Source: an uncultured Eubacteriales bacterium
GTDB taxonomy: Bacteria; Bacillota; Clostridia; Oscillospirales; Oscillospiraceae
Direction: 5' to 3'
Assembly (NCBI GenBank): GCA_934572535.1
Contig: CAKTLJ010000011.1
Span: 4,332-68,331, forward strand
Length of the DNA: 64,000 nt
Part shown: positions 21,245 through 29,342 of the stretch, one piece after another
Layout: each line of letters begins with the position of its first letter
How positions within the stretch are numbered: position 1 is the first letter of the stretch
Program-made: the position numbers and the translations under genes
Notes under the pieces: model-generated
Databases searched by the model: none
Seen by the model: only the letters and a program-made list of their open reading frames with translations
Told to the model about the DNA's origin: nothing

Positions 21245-22569
21245 GCGGAGTGCTCCTTTTTCGTTTGGTTTGGAAGGGGTCGGTTGTACAGGGCGGCCGC
21301 GGCGGAGCCGACAGCCGGCATGTTGGGGGCGGTGCAGAGGATGATGTGATGGCCCAGGACGTCACAGGTGAAGTCGTTCAGCAGCGCTTCCAGCCGCGCC
21401 TTCAGGGCGGGGCGCTCCAGGGCCGTGCCCCAAGCGCCCAGGCAGGCAGGGGCCTTGGGGTCCTTGCCTGCGCCGACGAATTGGGCCATGGCGGAGAGCA
21501 TGGCGCAGACCAGATGGGCGGCCCGGTCCAGAACGGCGTTGGCCACGACGAGGGCCACCTCCCGGTCTTCCGGTTCCCGGCAGTAGTGGGCGATGGTGCC
21601 GCCCGCTGCGGGGTCGTGCAGGAAGGCCAGGACGGAGTCCAGGTCCAGGGTCGAGAGGGAGAGGATATCGCGGCTGCACCCGAAGGAGAGCAGCTTGCGC
21701 TCCGCCGCCTTGATCATGATCAGGCGGAAGGTGTCGCCGAGGTAGTCGGTGGAGGTGGTTTTGAGCAGCAGGTCCAGGCCGGGGCCGTAGCAGTCGCGGT
21801 CCTTGGGCAGGTCGGCCATGCCGAAGGGGACCTGTTCAAAGCTGGAAAAGCCGCAGTCCATGAGCATCAGGTCGCCGGGGATGCCCAGCCAGCGGAGGAC
21901 GATGCTGCCGGGGGCGGCAAAGCCGCCGTCGATGTTGGAGCCCCAGGTGATGCCCAGGTAGCGGCTCTGGCCGGGCTTTGCCACGGCGGCGGCGAGCTGC
22001 ACGGCGTCTGGTTCGCTGACCAGAACCAGGTTCCGGTCTTGGAAGCCCCGCTCCGCCAACTCCTGGCTGAGCATGGCCGACAGGGAGGCCTCCTCATACC
22101 CGCTGACGGTCATGGTGGCGGGGAAGCGGCGGATGACGCCGTCTCCCTTGCCGTCGTAGTCCATGGGGAAGGGGACGCAGAGGGCCACGTCCTTGGCGCG
22201 GTCGAGCAGCGGCTCCAGCAGCTCCGCGACGGCGTAGACCAGGTCCTGCAAGGGCGCGGGATAGTCCCGGCCGGGCACGGGGAAGCTGTCCTGGTCGGAA
22301 AGGGTGGGCTTTCCGTCCGTGAAGGTGACCAGGCAGACGCGAACGTCCCGGTCGTCAACCTCGGCCACCGCCACGGGCTGTCCGTCAGGCAGGGCGCCGA
22401 AGGGCTTCAGGAAGGTGGGGAGCATGGGGATGGAGGACTTTCCTCCATAGAGCGAGACGCGCATTTGCGCGAGAAAAAGCTGTGTCATGGTTCGCAGGTC
22501 CATGGTGTCGGGAGACACACAGCAGGAGCGGAGCAGATCATCCAGTTGGGTGCGCGCGGTGGGTTTCAT
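21241..22569 (-). CDS. Hexokinase-like ASKHA-fold protein, divergent
   Basis: A 442-residue protein whose layout recalls eukaryotic-type hexokinases: a helical N-terminus, a GGKSSIPMLPTFL segment like the SSxKMLPT motif, then a first strand block VAVAEVDDRDVRVCLVTF where hexokinases have DLGGTNFRV. The phosphate-1 glycines are therefore missing, and the region expected to hold the catalytic NDT reads SEPDAVQL. A late LGITWGSNIDGGF matches the LGTGTN strand weakly. It may be a non-sugar kinase or an inactive relative. First gene of a leftward operon; AAGGAGGC precedes the ATG and TATAAT lies on the minus strand at 22602-22607. Confidence 0.55.
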   Translation of the reverse strand: MKPTARTQLDDLLRSCCVSPDTMDLRTMTQLFLAQMRVSLYGGKSSIPMLPTFLKPFGALPDGQPVAVAEVDDRDVRVCLVTFTDGKPTLSDQDSFPVPGRDYPAPLQDLVYAVAELLEPLLDRAKDVALCVPFPMDYDGKGDGVIRRFPATMTVSGYEEASLSAMLSQELAERGFQDRNLVLVSEPDAVQLAAAVAKPGQSRYLGITWGSNIDGGFAAPGSIVLRWLGIPGDLMLMDCGFSSFEQVPFGMADLPKDRDCYGPGLDLLLKTTSTDYLGDTFRLIMIKAAERKLLSFGCSRDILSLSTLDLDSVLAFLHDPAAGGTIAHYCREPEDREVALVVANAVLDRAAHLVCAMLSAMAQFVGAGKDPKAPACLGAWGTALERPALKARLEALLNDFTCDVLGHHIILCTAPNMPAVGSAAAALYNRPLPNQTKKEHSA

Positions 22570-22601
22570 AAGACGATGCCTCCTTAGAAGATTTCGCCTT
22601 T

Positions 22602-22607
22602 ATTATA
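22602..22607 (-). promoter_or_regulatory. -10 element of the hexokinase-like operon
   Basis: TATAAT on the minus strand preceded by GTGC, about 33 bases before the start codon. No convincing -35 was found at the usual distance. Confidence 0.5.
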
Positions 22608-22652
22608 GCACCTTTTTCCAAAAGTTAAAGGCCCGGAGGGGGAAGAAGTGCG

Positions 22653-22686
22653 AAAAAAGAGACCGGCATTTGCCGGCCTCTTTTGT
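22653..22686 (-). terminator. Rho-independent terminator after the alcohol dehydrogenase gene
   Basis: On the minus strand GAGGCCGGC and GCCGGTCTC form a stem with one mismatch, flanked by AAAA upstream and TTTTTT downstream. Confidence 0.85.
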
Positions 22687-22707
22687 GAAGATCCTTTGTG
22701 AGAAGGA

Positions 22708-23862
22708 TTACTTGTACATAGCCTTGTGATACAGAGCTTCGACGTCCTTCACGGTGGTGATTCTGGGGTTGACGGTGACGTTGCCGGACTTCATAGCGTC
22801 GATGGCCATCTGGGGGATCTTATCCTCAGCAACGCCGACGTCTGCCAGGCAAGCGGGGATGCCCAGATCAGCGTTCAGCTGACGCAGAGCGTCGCACAGC
22901 ATCTGGGGAACGAAGTCAGCGCCAGCCTTCTTGCCGGTGACACATTCGTAGATCTTAGCATAGCGCTCGTCGGCAGCCAGTGCGTTGAACTCGAAGATGG
23001 TGGGCATCAGGACTGCGTTTGCCACGCCGTGTGCAACATGATAGAATGCGGAAACGGGGTGGGACATAGCGTGGATGTCGCCCAGACGGTTGTTGGCGAA
23101 AGCGATGCCAGCGAAGGTGGAACCCAGCATCATAGCGCAAGCTGCATCCACGTCGTCGCGGCGAGCGACGAACTTACGGATGTTGCCGCCGATCAGCTCC
23201 ATAGCCTTCTCGCCCATAGCCATTGCGAAGGGGTTGGCGGCGGTGTTGATGTAGGACTCCATAGCATGGATCAGAGCGTCAACGCCGCAAGCAGCAGCAA
23301 CGGAAGCGGGAGCGGTCATGATCAGCTCGGGATCCAGAACTGCGTAGGTGGGGGAGATCTCGGGACCCAGGACGGACAGCTTGTAGTTACGAGCTTCGTC
23401 GGTGATAACAGCAGCAACGGTAACTTCGGAGCCGGTGCCTGCGGTGGTGGGAACAGCGATCAGGGTGTCGATGGGGCCGGGAACCTTGCCGACGCCTTCG
23501 TAGTCGCCGATGGTGCCGCCGAACTTAGCGACAACGCCGACAGCCTTAGCAACGTCCATGGGGGAGCCGCCGCCCAGAGCGATGATAGCGGTGCAGCCAG
23601 CAGCCTTGTACTGAGCAGCGCACTCGTCAACGATATCGGTGGTGGGGTTGGGCAGAACGTCCAGGTACTCAGCGTACTTCAGGTTAGCAGCCTTGATGAT
23701 CTCGCGGACCTTATCCACGACACCGATGGCCTCCAGGCCACGGTCGGAGATCAGCATAACGTTGTCGGAACCAGCAGCCTTCAGGAAGTCAGGCAGCTTC
23801 TTCAGGGCGCCCAGACCGAACTGGCAGTTCTGAGGAATGATGAAACCAAAATCTTTAATCAT
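22708..23862 (-). CDS. Iron-containing (type III) alcohol dehydrogenase
   Basis: A 384-residue NAD(P)H-linked alcohol dehydrogenase of the iron-dependent group. The nucleotide-binding ALGGGSPMDVAKAV is near residue 95, PTTAGTGSEVT near residue 137, and metal ligands lie in the CGVDALIHAMESY and HAMSHPVSAFYHVAHG blocks. The substrate (ethanol, butanol, lactaldehyde or another short alcohol) cannot be told from sequence. Many codons end in T or A (GCA, GCT, GTT), unlike the purine genes, as in other fermentation genes here; this suggests high expression. AAAGGAT precedes the ATG. Confidence 0.92.
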   Translation of the reverse strand: MIKDFGFIIPQNCQFGLGALKKLPDFLKAAGSDNVMLISDRGLEAIGVVDKVREIIKAANLKYAEYLDVLPNPTTDIVDECAAQYKAAGCTAIIALGGGSPMDVAKAVGVVAKFGGTIGDYEGVGKVPGPIDTLIAVPTTAGTGSEVTVAAVITDEARNYKLSVLGPEISPTYAVLDPELIMTAPASVAAACGVDALIHAMESYINTAANPFAMAMGEKAMELIGGNIRKFVARRDDVDAACAMMLGSTFAGIAFANNRLGDIHAMSHPVSAFYHVAHGVANAVLMPTIFEFNALAADERYAKIYECVTGKKAGADFVPQMLCDALRQLNADLGIPACLADVGVAEDKIPQMAIDAMKSGNVTVNPRITTVKDVEALYHKAMYK

Positions 23863-23917
23863 AGGGATCGCATCCTTTCCAAAAATTACTCAATCAATTG
23901 ACTATGCGGTCTATCTC

Positions 23918-23942
23918 GTTTGACCAAGTTTATGGGCCAAAC
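23918..23942. promoter_or_regulatory. Inverted repeat downstream of the alcohol dehydrogenase promoter
   Basis: GTTTGACC and GGCCAAAC face each other across nine bases, one mismatch in eight, about 14 bases past the minus-strand -10 box. The position fits a repressor operator. It does not match the Rex consensus. Confidence 0.45.
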
Positions 23943-23955
23943 TGTCCGCGCATTT

Positions 23956-23984
23956 AGTATAACATCCAAAGGGGTAACTGGCAA
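23956..23984 (-). promoter_or_regulatory. Promoter of the alcohol dehydrogenase gene
   Basis: On the minus strand TTGCCA (23979-23984), a 17-base spacer and TATACT (23956-23961). The leader to the start codon is about 85 bases. Confidence 0.75.
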
Positions 23985-24137
23985 GTTCTTACTACCTGAA
24001 AATATATAACAAGAATACAGGTTGGTTTTTGGTCATAATGTCTACTTGACAGGATTTGAAGGGTGGTTTTCTTTGGGAAAATGGAATAATCCCGGTCAAT
24101 CTGCATCAAAACGGAAAGAGGAAGGGGGGAGAATCAC

Positions 24138-24178
24138 AAAAAACCTCTCTTCCGGCCCATTTGTGGGCGGTAGAGAGG
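24138..24178 (-). terminator. Rho-independent terminator on the minus strand in the long gap
   Basis: On the minus strand CCTCTCT pairs with AGAGAGG (24172-24178 with 24144-24150), with an inner GCCCA/TGGGC pairing, followed by TTTTTTG. It would end leftward transcripts that read out of the DUF1292 gene or out of an RNA gene in this gap. Confidence 0.75.
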
Positions 24179-24489
24179 CCTCTCACGAAATCTTGTGGTA
24201 TTTCATTTTTTGGAACGAAAAAAATCGAGCCTGTCGAAAAAGACGTGTTTTCTTCGACAGGCGAGATCAAAACGCCCCGCTCTGGCCGTGGGGACCCAAT
24301 TAAAACCTGCACAAGATGGCAGGTGGGTTGCCTCCGCTGCGCTTCTCTGCTTCCAACTTCCAACCGGAGGTCGGGAGGCCTGCAATTCACACAACGAGTC
24401 AGCGTCCCGTTTTAAAAATGTGGGTTTAAAAGGGTCCGATTCACGCACCGAGCAGGGCGTCGTTTATGATGGGATGGAAGAGGGGAGGG
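24179..24489 (-). other. Gene-free 310-base stretch with several hairpins, possible 3' UTR or small RNA
   Basis: No open frame here looks coding. Read on the minus strand, the stretch holds CCTCCG/CGGAGG, ACCTGC/GCAGGT and CCCC/GGGG hairpins, then a perfect 10-bp stem (24229-24238 with 24253-24262) followed by TCGATTTTTTT, a second terminator-like element. The sequence resembles no RNA family I can name. It may be the long 3' UTR of the DUF1292 gene, a separate small RNA, or a dispersed intergenic repeat. Confidence 0.35.
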
Positions 24490-24783
24490 TCATGCCTCGT
24501 CCTCGTCCTCGAAGAGGGTCTTCATAAATTCGGTGTAGACCGCGTCGGTCTCCTCCTCGCTGTCCAGGGTGGAGAGAAGCTCCTCGCCGTTTTCCTGGAT
24601 GACCTTCATCAGGATCAGCCCGAGCTCCTCCTCGGCGTCCTCCTCCTGGTCCTCGCTGACAGCGGGGAAAAAGGCGAGGTAGGTGGTGCCGTTGAACTCG
24701 ATGGTGTCCAGATGCTCCAGCTCGAATTCGTTTCCGTCCTCGTCGGTCACGGTGATAAAGTTAGCGCCGTATTCTTCGCTCAT
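24490..24783 (-). CDS. DUF1292 domain-containing protein
   Basis: A 97-residue acidic protein of the DUF1292 (YrzB-like) family. The core is FITVTDEDGNEFELEHLDTIEFNGTTY split over its first 40 residues, then a run of Glu and Asp. The function of the family is unknown; it is common and conserved in Firmicutes, often near genes for RNA metabolism or cell-wall division. AAAGGAGC precedes the ATG. It is divergent from the penicillin-binding protein gene. Confidence 0.87.
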   Translation of the reverse strand: MSEEYGANFITVTDEDGNEFELEHLDTIEFNGTTYLAFFPAVSEDQEEDAEEELGLILMKVIQENGEELLSTLDSEEETDAVYTEFMKTLFEDEDEA

Positions 24784-24897
24784 GGGATCCGCTCCTTTGT
24801 TTAGCTGCCCCTATTTTACCCCCTTGAAAGGAAAAATGCAAGAGAATGAGGCATAAAACTTTCCGTGAAGTTTCTGTAAAACCTGCGAAATCACGGA

Positions 24898-24925
24898 TAG
24901 ACAAATGGGAAAGCTGTGGTATAAT
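24898..24925 (+). promoter_or_regulatory. Promoter of the penicillin-binding protein gene
   Basis: TAGACA (24898-24903), a 16-base spacer and TATAAT (24920-24925) preceded by GTGG. Confidence 0.7.
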
Positions 24926-25024
24926 ACGTAAGATAAGCGCAGCGGGCCTTGCCCCGACTGAAGCGAAACCCCTTGAACGTTCAGGGGGTACCCTCTCCCA
25001 CCTATGGACATCGGAGGTGTCAAA

Positions 25025-27349
25025 TTGGAACACAATCGAGAAAGACGAGCCCCGCGAGCAAGGCGCAAGCCGAAAAAGCGCGGCCGCGCCTTTAAGGTCG
25101 TCATGACCATCGTGCTCATTTTCGTCATTACGATGGCAATGCTGGCCTGCATGGCGGCGGCCTACATTAAAAATGTCATCTTGCCCGAGGCGGACCTGAA
25201 GCTGGATGAGTACAACCCCAACCTGACGTCCACTATGCTATACAGGGACCTCGCCACCGGGGACTACGTGAAGATGCAGGACCTCTACGCAGAGGAAAAC
25301 CGCGTTTGGGTGCAGATCGACGATATCCCGCAGAATCTGCTGGATGCGGCGGTGGCCATTGAAGATAAGCGGTTCTACCAGCACCACGGCGTGGACTGGA
25401 TCCGCACGGCCAAGGCCGTCCTCTGCATGTTTACCGGCGCGGACGTCCAGGGCGGCTCGACCCTGACCCAGCAGCTCATCAAGAACATCACCACAGAGGA
25501 CGACGTCACCGTCAAGAGAAAGGTCATGGAGATCTTCCGCGCCCTGGAGTTTGAAAAGAACTACTCCAAGGAGGATATCCTGACCTGGTACCTGAACTAC
25601 ATCTACCTGGGCCAGCGATGCAACGGCGTCTACACGGCCTCCTATAAGTATTTTGGCAAGCACGTCTCCGAGCTGAGCCTGGCCGAGTGCGCCAGCCTGA
25701 TCGGCATCACGAACAACCCCTCCAAGTACGACCCCCTGGGCCACCTGGAGATCGTAGACGAGGAGACCGGCGAGGTGACCACCTCCCGCGACTTCAACAA
25801 GCAGCGGCAGGAGCTGATCCTCAAGGCCATGCTGGAGCAGGACTTCATCACCAAGGAGGAGTACGACGAGGCCATGGCCGAAGAGCTGAACTTCGACAAT
25901 GGTAAGGACACCCAGACCAACTCTACCATCTATACCTGGTATGAGGACGCAGTCATCAACCAGGTGCTGGAGGATATGATGGAGACGTATGACTGGTCGG
26001 AGCAATATGCCAAGACCAAGCTCTTCTCCGGCGGTCTGGAGATCTACACCTGCATGAATCCCGACGTGCAGGCGGCAGTGGATGAGATCTACAACAATCG
26101 CGACAGCCTGAACGTTACCTCGGCCTTGGGGCAGCAGATCCAGTCTGCCATCACCGTCGTGGACAATGAGAGCGGCGACGTGGTGGCCCTGGCCGGTGGC
26201 CTGGGCGAGAAGACCACCAGCCGCGGCTGGAGCCGCGCCATCAACTCCCTCCGTCCCCCGGGATCGTCCATCAAGCCCCTGTCGGTCTACGCCCCGGCCA
26301 TCGAGCTGGGCTATGTGACCCCCAGCTCCACCTATGAGGACAGCCCCTATGAGACCAAGAACGGGAAGGGCTGGCCGGTGAACGCCACCGGCAGATACCA
26401 GGGCACGGTCTCCGTGGCCAAGGCGGTCCGGGAGTCCATCAACACCGTGGCGGTCAAGGTCCTGGACGATGTGGGCACCCAGACCAGCTATGAGTTCATG
26501 CGCGATCGCTTCCGCATCCAGCTGGTGGAGTCCCGCGGCGTGGGCAAGACCAACTACACGGATATCGCCCTGGCCCCCCTGGCCCTGGGCGGCCTGACCG
26601 ACGGCGTGAGCACCTATGAGATGGCGGCGGCCTACTCGGTCTTCCCCCGCATGGGCATCTATAAGGAGCCGCGGCTCTACTCCGTGGTCCTGGACAGAAC
26701 CTCCCGTGAGGTGGTCCTGGACAACACCCAGGAGGTCGATAAGAACGCCCTCTCCGAGCGCACCTGCTTCTATATGAACGCGATGCTGCAATCCGTCGTG
26801 AACGGGCCCTCCGGTGCGACGGGTACGGCGGCGAACTTTGCCGGTCAGGATATCGCCGGTAAGACCGGTACCACCACCTCCCGTAAGGACCTGTGGTTCG
26901 TGGGCTACACCCCCTACTATACCGCAGCGGTCTGGACCGGCTATGACCAGCAGGAGCGCCTGGCGCCCGGCCTGAGAAATCCCTCCACGCTCCTGTGGCA
27001 GCAGGTCATGTCGAAGGTCCACGCGAGCCTGCCTTATAAGGAATTCGCCCAGCCCGACAGCAGCCACATGAAGGCGGTAACGGTCTGCGCCGTCAGCGGC
27101 AAGCTGCCCGGTCCGGCCTGCGCCGGTCACCTGACGACCCAGTACTTCTTCGAGGACGACGTGCCCACCGGCATCTGCACGGCCCACAAGATCGAGAGGC
27201 CCAAGCCGTCCCCGGACGGCGATGGCGAGACCACCACGCCCGGCGGAGGCGGTGAGACGACGGAACCCGGAGGCGGCGGCACAGAAGGCGGCGAGACCAC
27301 GACGCCGGAGCCCCCGCCCACCACGGACCCCACGGCCCCAGCGGAATAA
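25025..27349 (+). CDS. Class A penicillin-binding protein 1A (transglycosylase/transpeptidase)
   Basis: A 774-residue bifunctional peptidoglycan synthase. After a basic N-terminus, a membrane segment lies near residues 24-46. The GT51 domain shows EDKRFYQHHGVDW and GGSTLTQQLIKN. The transpeptidase has SSIK (catalytic Ser), SIN and KTGTT motifs in order. The C-terminus is a Thr/Gly/Pro-rich tail of about 45 residues, probably a wall linker. The start is placed at TTG 25025 because GGAGGT lies six bases upstream; the in-frame ATG at 25004 has no ribosome site. It has its own promoter and terminator. Confidence 0.95.
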   Translation: MEHNRERRAPRARRKPKKRGRAFKVVMTIVLIFVITMAMLACMAAAYIKNVILPEADLKLDEYNPNLTSTMLYRDLATGDYVKMQDLYAEENRVWVQIDDIPQNLLDAAVAIEDKRFYQHHGVDWIRTAKAVLCMFTGADVQGGSTLTQQLIKNITTEDDVTVKRKVMEIFRALEFEKNYSKEDILTWYLNYIYLGQRCNGVYTASYKYFGKHVSELSLAECASLIGITNNPSKYDPLGHLEIVDEETGEVTTSRDFNKQRQELILKAMLEQDFITKEEYDEAMAEELNFDNGKDTQTNSTIYTWYEDAVINQVLEDMMETYDWSEQYAKTKLFSGGLEIYTCMNPDVQAAVDEIYNNRDSLNVTSALGQQIQSAITVVDNESGDVVALAGGLGEKTTSRGWSRAINSLRPPGSSIKPLSVYAPAIELGYVTPSSTYEDSPYETKNGKGWPVNATGRYQGTVSVAKAVRESINTVAVKVLDDVGTQTSYEFMRDRFRIQLVESRGVGKTNYTDIALAPLALGGLTDGVSTYEMAAAYSVFPRMGIYKEPRLYSVVLDRTSREVVLDNTQEVDKNALSERTCFYMNAMLQSVVNGPSGATGTAANFAGQDIAGKTGTTTSRKDLWFVGYTPYYTAAVWTGYDQQERLAPGLRNPSTLLWQQVMSKVHASLPYKEFAQPDSSHMKAVTVCAVSGKLPGPACAGHLTTQYFFEDDVPTGICTAHKIERPKPSPDGDGETTTPGGGGETTEPGGGGTEGGETTTPEPPPTTDPTAPAE

Positions 27350-27361
27350 CGCGTCCCAAAA

Positions 27362-27397
27362 AGCAGGCCCCAACACCCCGGGGCCTGCTTTTTTTAC
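27362..27397 (+). terminator. Rho-independent terminator after the penicillin-binding protein gene
   Basis: A 10-bp GC-rich stem (27362-27371 with 27380-27389) followed by eight or nine T. Confidence 0.95.
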
Positions 27398-27460
27398 ATG
27401 ATCTGTCGAAAATCGGGCGAGAAAACCGAAGAAAACTGTCGCCCAGGCAAATACTTTTTG

Positions 27461-27489
27461 TTGCCATACAGAGACAGAAGTGGTAGAAT
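27461..27489 (+). promoter_or_regulatory. Promoter of the aspartate-pathway group
   Basis: TTGCCA (27461-27466), 17 bases, TAGAAT (27484-27489). Confidence 0.65.
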
Positions 27490-27539
27490 GGTGTTCGTCA
27501 CAGAAACAAATGGCTGTACAGTGAGGACGGAGGGAACCC

Positions 27540-27980
27540 ATGTCAAAGGCACCAAACTATTATATCGTGGATGCGGACGCGCTGCCGGAGATCTTCCGCA
27601 AGGTGGTGGAAGCCCGTCGCCTCCTGGATACCGGCGAGGCGGAGACCGTGAATCAGGCGGTCCGCGCCACCGGGATCAGCCGCAGCGCCTTTTATAAATA
27701 TAAGGATGCGGTCCGCCCCTTTCAGGACATGCTCCATGGCCGGATCGTCACCTTCCAGATGATCCTCAAGGACCAGCCGGGCATTCTGTCTCAGGTCCTG
27801 AATCTCTTCGCGGACTCCGGGGCCAATATCCTGACCATCAATCAGGGCATACCGGGCAACGGCTGCGCTGTGGTGACGGCCAACGTGGCGACCTCCGGTC
27901 TCCGCGAGACCCTCCAGGAGCTGCTGGAGCACATCGATCGGGCCGAGGGCGTCCTCCGGGCCGAGATCCTGGCAGGGTGA
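27540..27980 (+). CDS. ACT domain-containing protein, UPF0735/PheB type
   Basis: A 146-residue protein with a short N-terminal helix-turn-helix-like part (TVNQAVRATGISRSAFYKYK, residues 38-57) and a C-terminal ACT domain with KDQPGILSQVLNLFADSGANI split across residues 77-98. ACT domains bind amino acids, so this is probably a small regulator that senses threonine or another amino acid. It directly precedes the homoserine dehydrogenase gene, which supports a role in the aspartate family. The family has no proven function. GAGGACGGAGGG precedes the ATG. Confidence 0.87.
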   Translation: MSKAPNYYIVDADALPEIFRKVVEARRLLDTGEAETVNQAVRATGISRSAFYKYKDAVRPFQDMLHGRIVTFQMILKDQPGILSQVLNLFADSGANILTINQGIPGNGCAVVTANVATSGLRETLQELLEHIDRAEGVLRAEILAG

Positions 27981-28039
27981 CGCCTCCCCAATAGATAGGA
28001 TCAATACTAAGTGGATGATACAAAAAGGATGGCATTTCT

Positions 28040-29233
28040 ATGGTAAAAGTAGCAATTTTAGGCTTTGGCGTTGTTGGCTCCGGTGTGGCAGAGGTCCTCA
28101 CCGGCAACGGCGCCGGCATCAGCAAGAAGGCAGATGAGCTCATCGAGCTGAAATATATTCTGGACGTGCGGGATTTCCCCCAAAGCCCCTTCGCGGAGAA
28201 CTTCGTCAAGGACTTCGCGGTGATCGAGAAGGACCCCGAGGTCAACGTGGTCGTGGAGACCATCGGCGGGGTGGGCGCGGCCCTGGACTTCACGGAGCGC
28301 GCGCTGAAGGCCGGGAAGAGCGTGGTCAGCTCCAACAAGGAGCTGGTGGCCACCCATGGCCGCCGCCTGCTGGACCTGGCTGCGGCGCACAACGCGGTCT
28401 ATCTCTTTGAAGCCAGCGTGGGCGGTGGGATCCCCATCCTGCGTCCCCTGAGTGAGTGCATGGCCGCCAACGACATTTTGGAGATCTGCGGCATCCTCAA
28501 CGGCACGGCCAACTACATCTTCACCCGCATGGTCCAGGACGGGGTCCCCTTCGAAGAGGCCTTGCGGGGCGCGCAGGCCAACGGCTATGCCGAGCAGAAC
28601 CCCACGGCCGACGTGGAGGGGATGGACACCTGCCGCAAGCTCTGCATCCTCTCCTCCATCGCCTTCGGCTGGCATCTCCTGCCGGAGCAGGTCCCCACCA
28701 CCGGCATCACCAAGATCACCCTGGCCGATGAGGCTTACGCAGCGGCCTGCGGTATGCGCATCAAGCTCCTGGGCCGCGCCATCGCCCAGGACGACGGCTC
28801 CGTCTGCCCCTTCGTTGAGCCGCACTTTGTCAGCCTCCAGGACCCCCTGGGCGGCGTGGAGGACGTGTTCAACGCCATCAAGGTCAAGGGCGACGCCGTG
28901 GGCGACGTGATGTTCTACGGCCGGGGCGCCGGGAAGCTGCCCACCGCCAGCGCGGTGGTGGCCGACGTCATTGCCGCCGCGCGGAAGCTGACCCGGGCCG
29001 GATACCATCCCTGGCAGCCCAACCGCCCAGACTGCGTCATGTCCAGCGACGAGCTGGCCAGCCGTTGGTATGTCCGCCTGGCCGCAGGCGCGCTGCCTGC
29101 GGATGAGAAGCTGACCATCGCCCAGGGCGAGGCCGGTGAGAGCGGCTGGCTGACCGAGGCGATGACCCGCCCCGCGCTCGACGCGCTGCTGGCGGGCCAG
29201 GCGGTCCTCTCCGTCATCCGGGTCCTGGACTGA
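28040..29233 (+). CDS. hom: Homoserine dehydrogenase with a reduced C-terminal domain
   Basis: A 397-residue NAD(P)-dependent enzyme that reduces aspartate semialdehyde to homoserine. The Rossmann motif GFGVVGSGV is at residues 8-16, SSNKELVA near 97, GGGIPILRPL near 132 and ILNGTANYI near 152; TADVEGMD is the homoserine-binding block. The C-terminus after GRGAGKLPTASAVV keeps only about 75 residues ending in SVIRVLD, with no recognisable full ACT domain, whereas many Gram-positive homologues have one. The separate ACT protein encoded just upstream may take its place. Confidence 0.95.
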   Translation: MVKVAILGFGVVGSGVAEVLTGNGAGISKKADELIELKYILDVRDFPQSPFAENFVKDFAVIEKDPEVNVVVETIGGVGAALDFTERALKAGKSVVSSNKELVATHGRRLLDLAAAHNAVYLFEASVGGGIPILRPLSECMAANDILEICGILNGTANYIFTRMVQDGVPFEEALRGAQANGYAEQNPTADVEGMDTCRKLCILSSIAFGWHLLPEQVPTTGITKITLADEAYAAACGMRIKLLGRAIAQDDGSVCPFVEPHFVSLQDPLGGVEDVFNAIKVKGDAVGDVMFYGRGAGKLPTASAVVADVIAAARKLTRAGYHPWQPNRPDCVMSSDELASRWYVRLAAGALPADEKLTIAQGEAGESGWLTEAMTRPALDALLAGQAVLSVIRVLD

Positions 29234-29342
29234 GACCCGGCGCGCCCCGGCAGCATAGGATGAGGGGTACTATAGTAATTAGGGAGACAATTGCATCCCT
29301 ATGGCGCGGATGACCTGCGCCATATGTTTGGAGGTATGAAAT

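Noticed and set aside
24022..24415. Short open frames on both strands in the gap before the DUF1292 gene
   Set aside because: Several overlapping frames of about 90-120 codons exist, none with a ribosome site or a recognisable motif, and inverted repeats run through them. Treated as noncoding.
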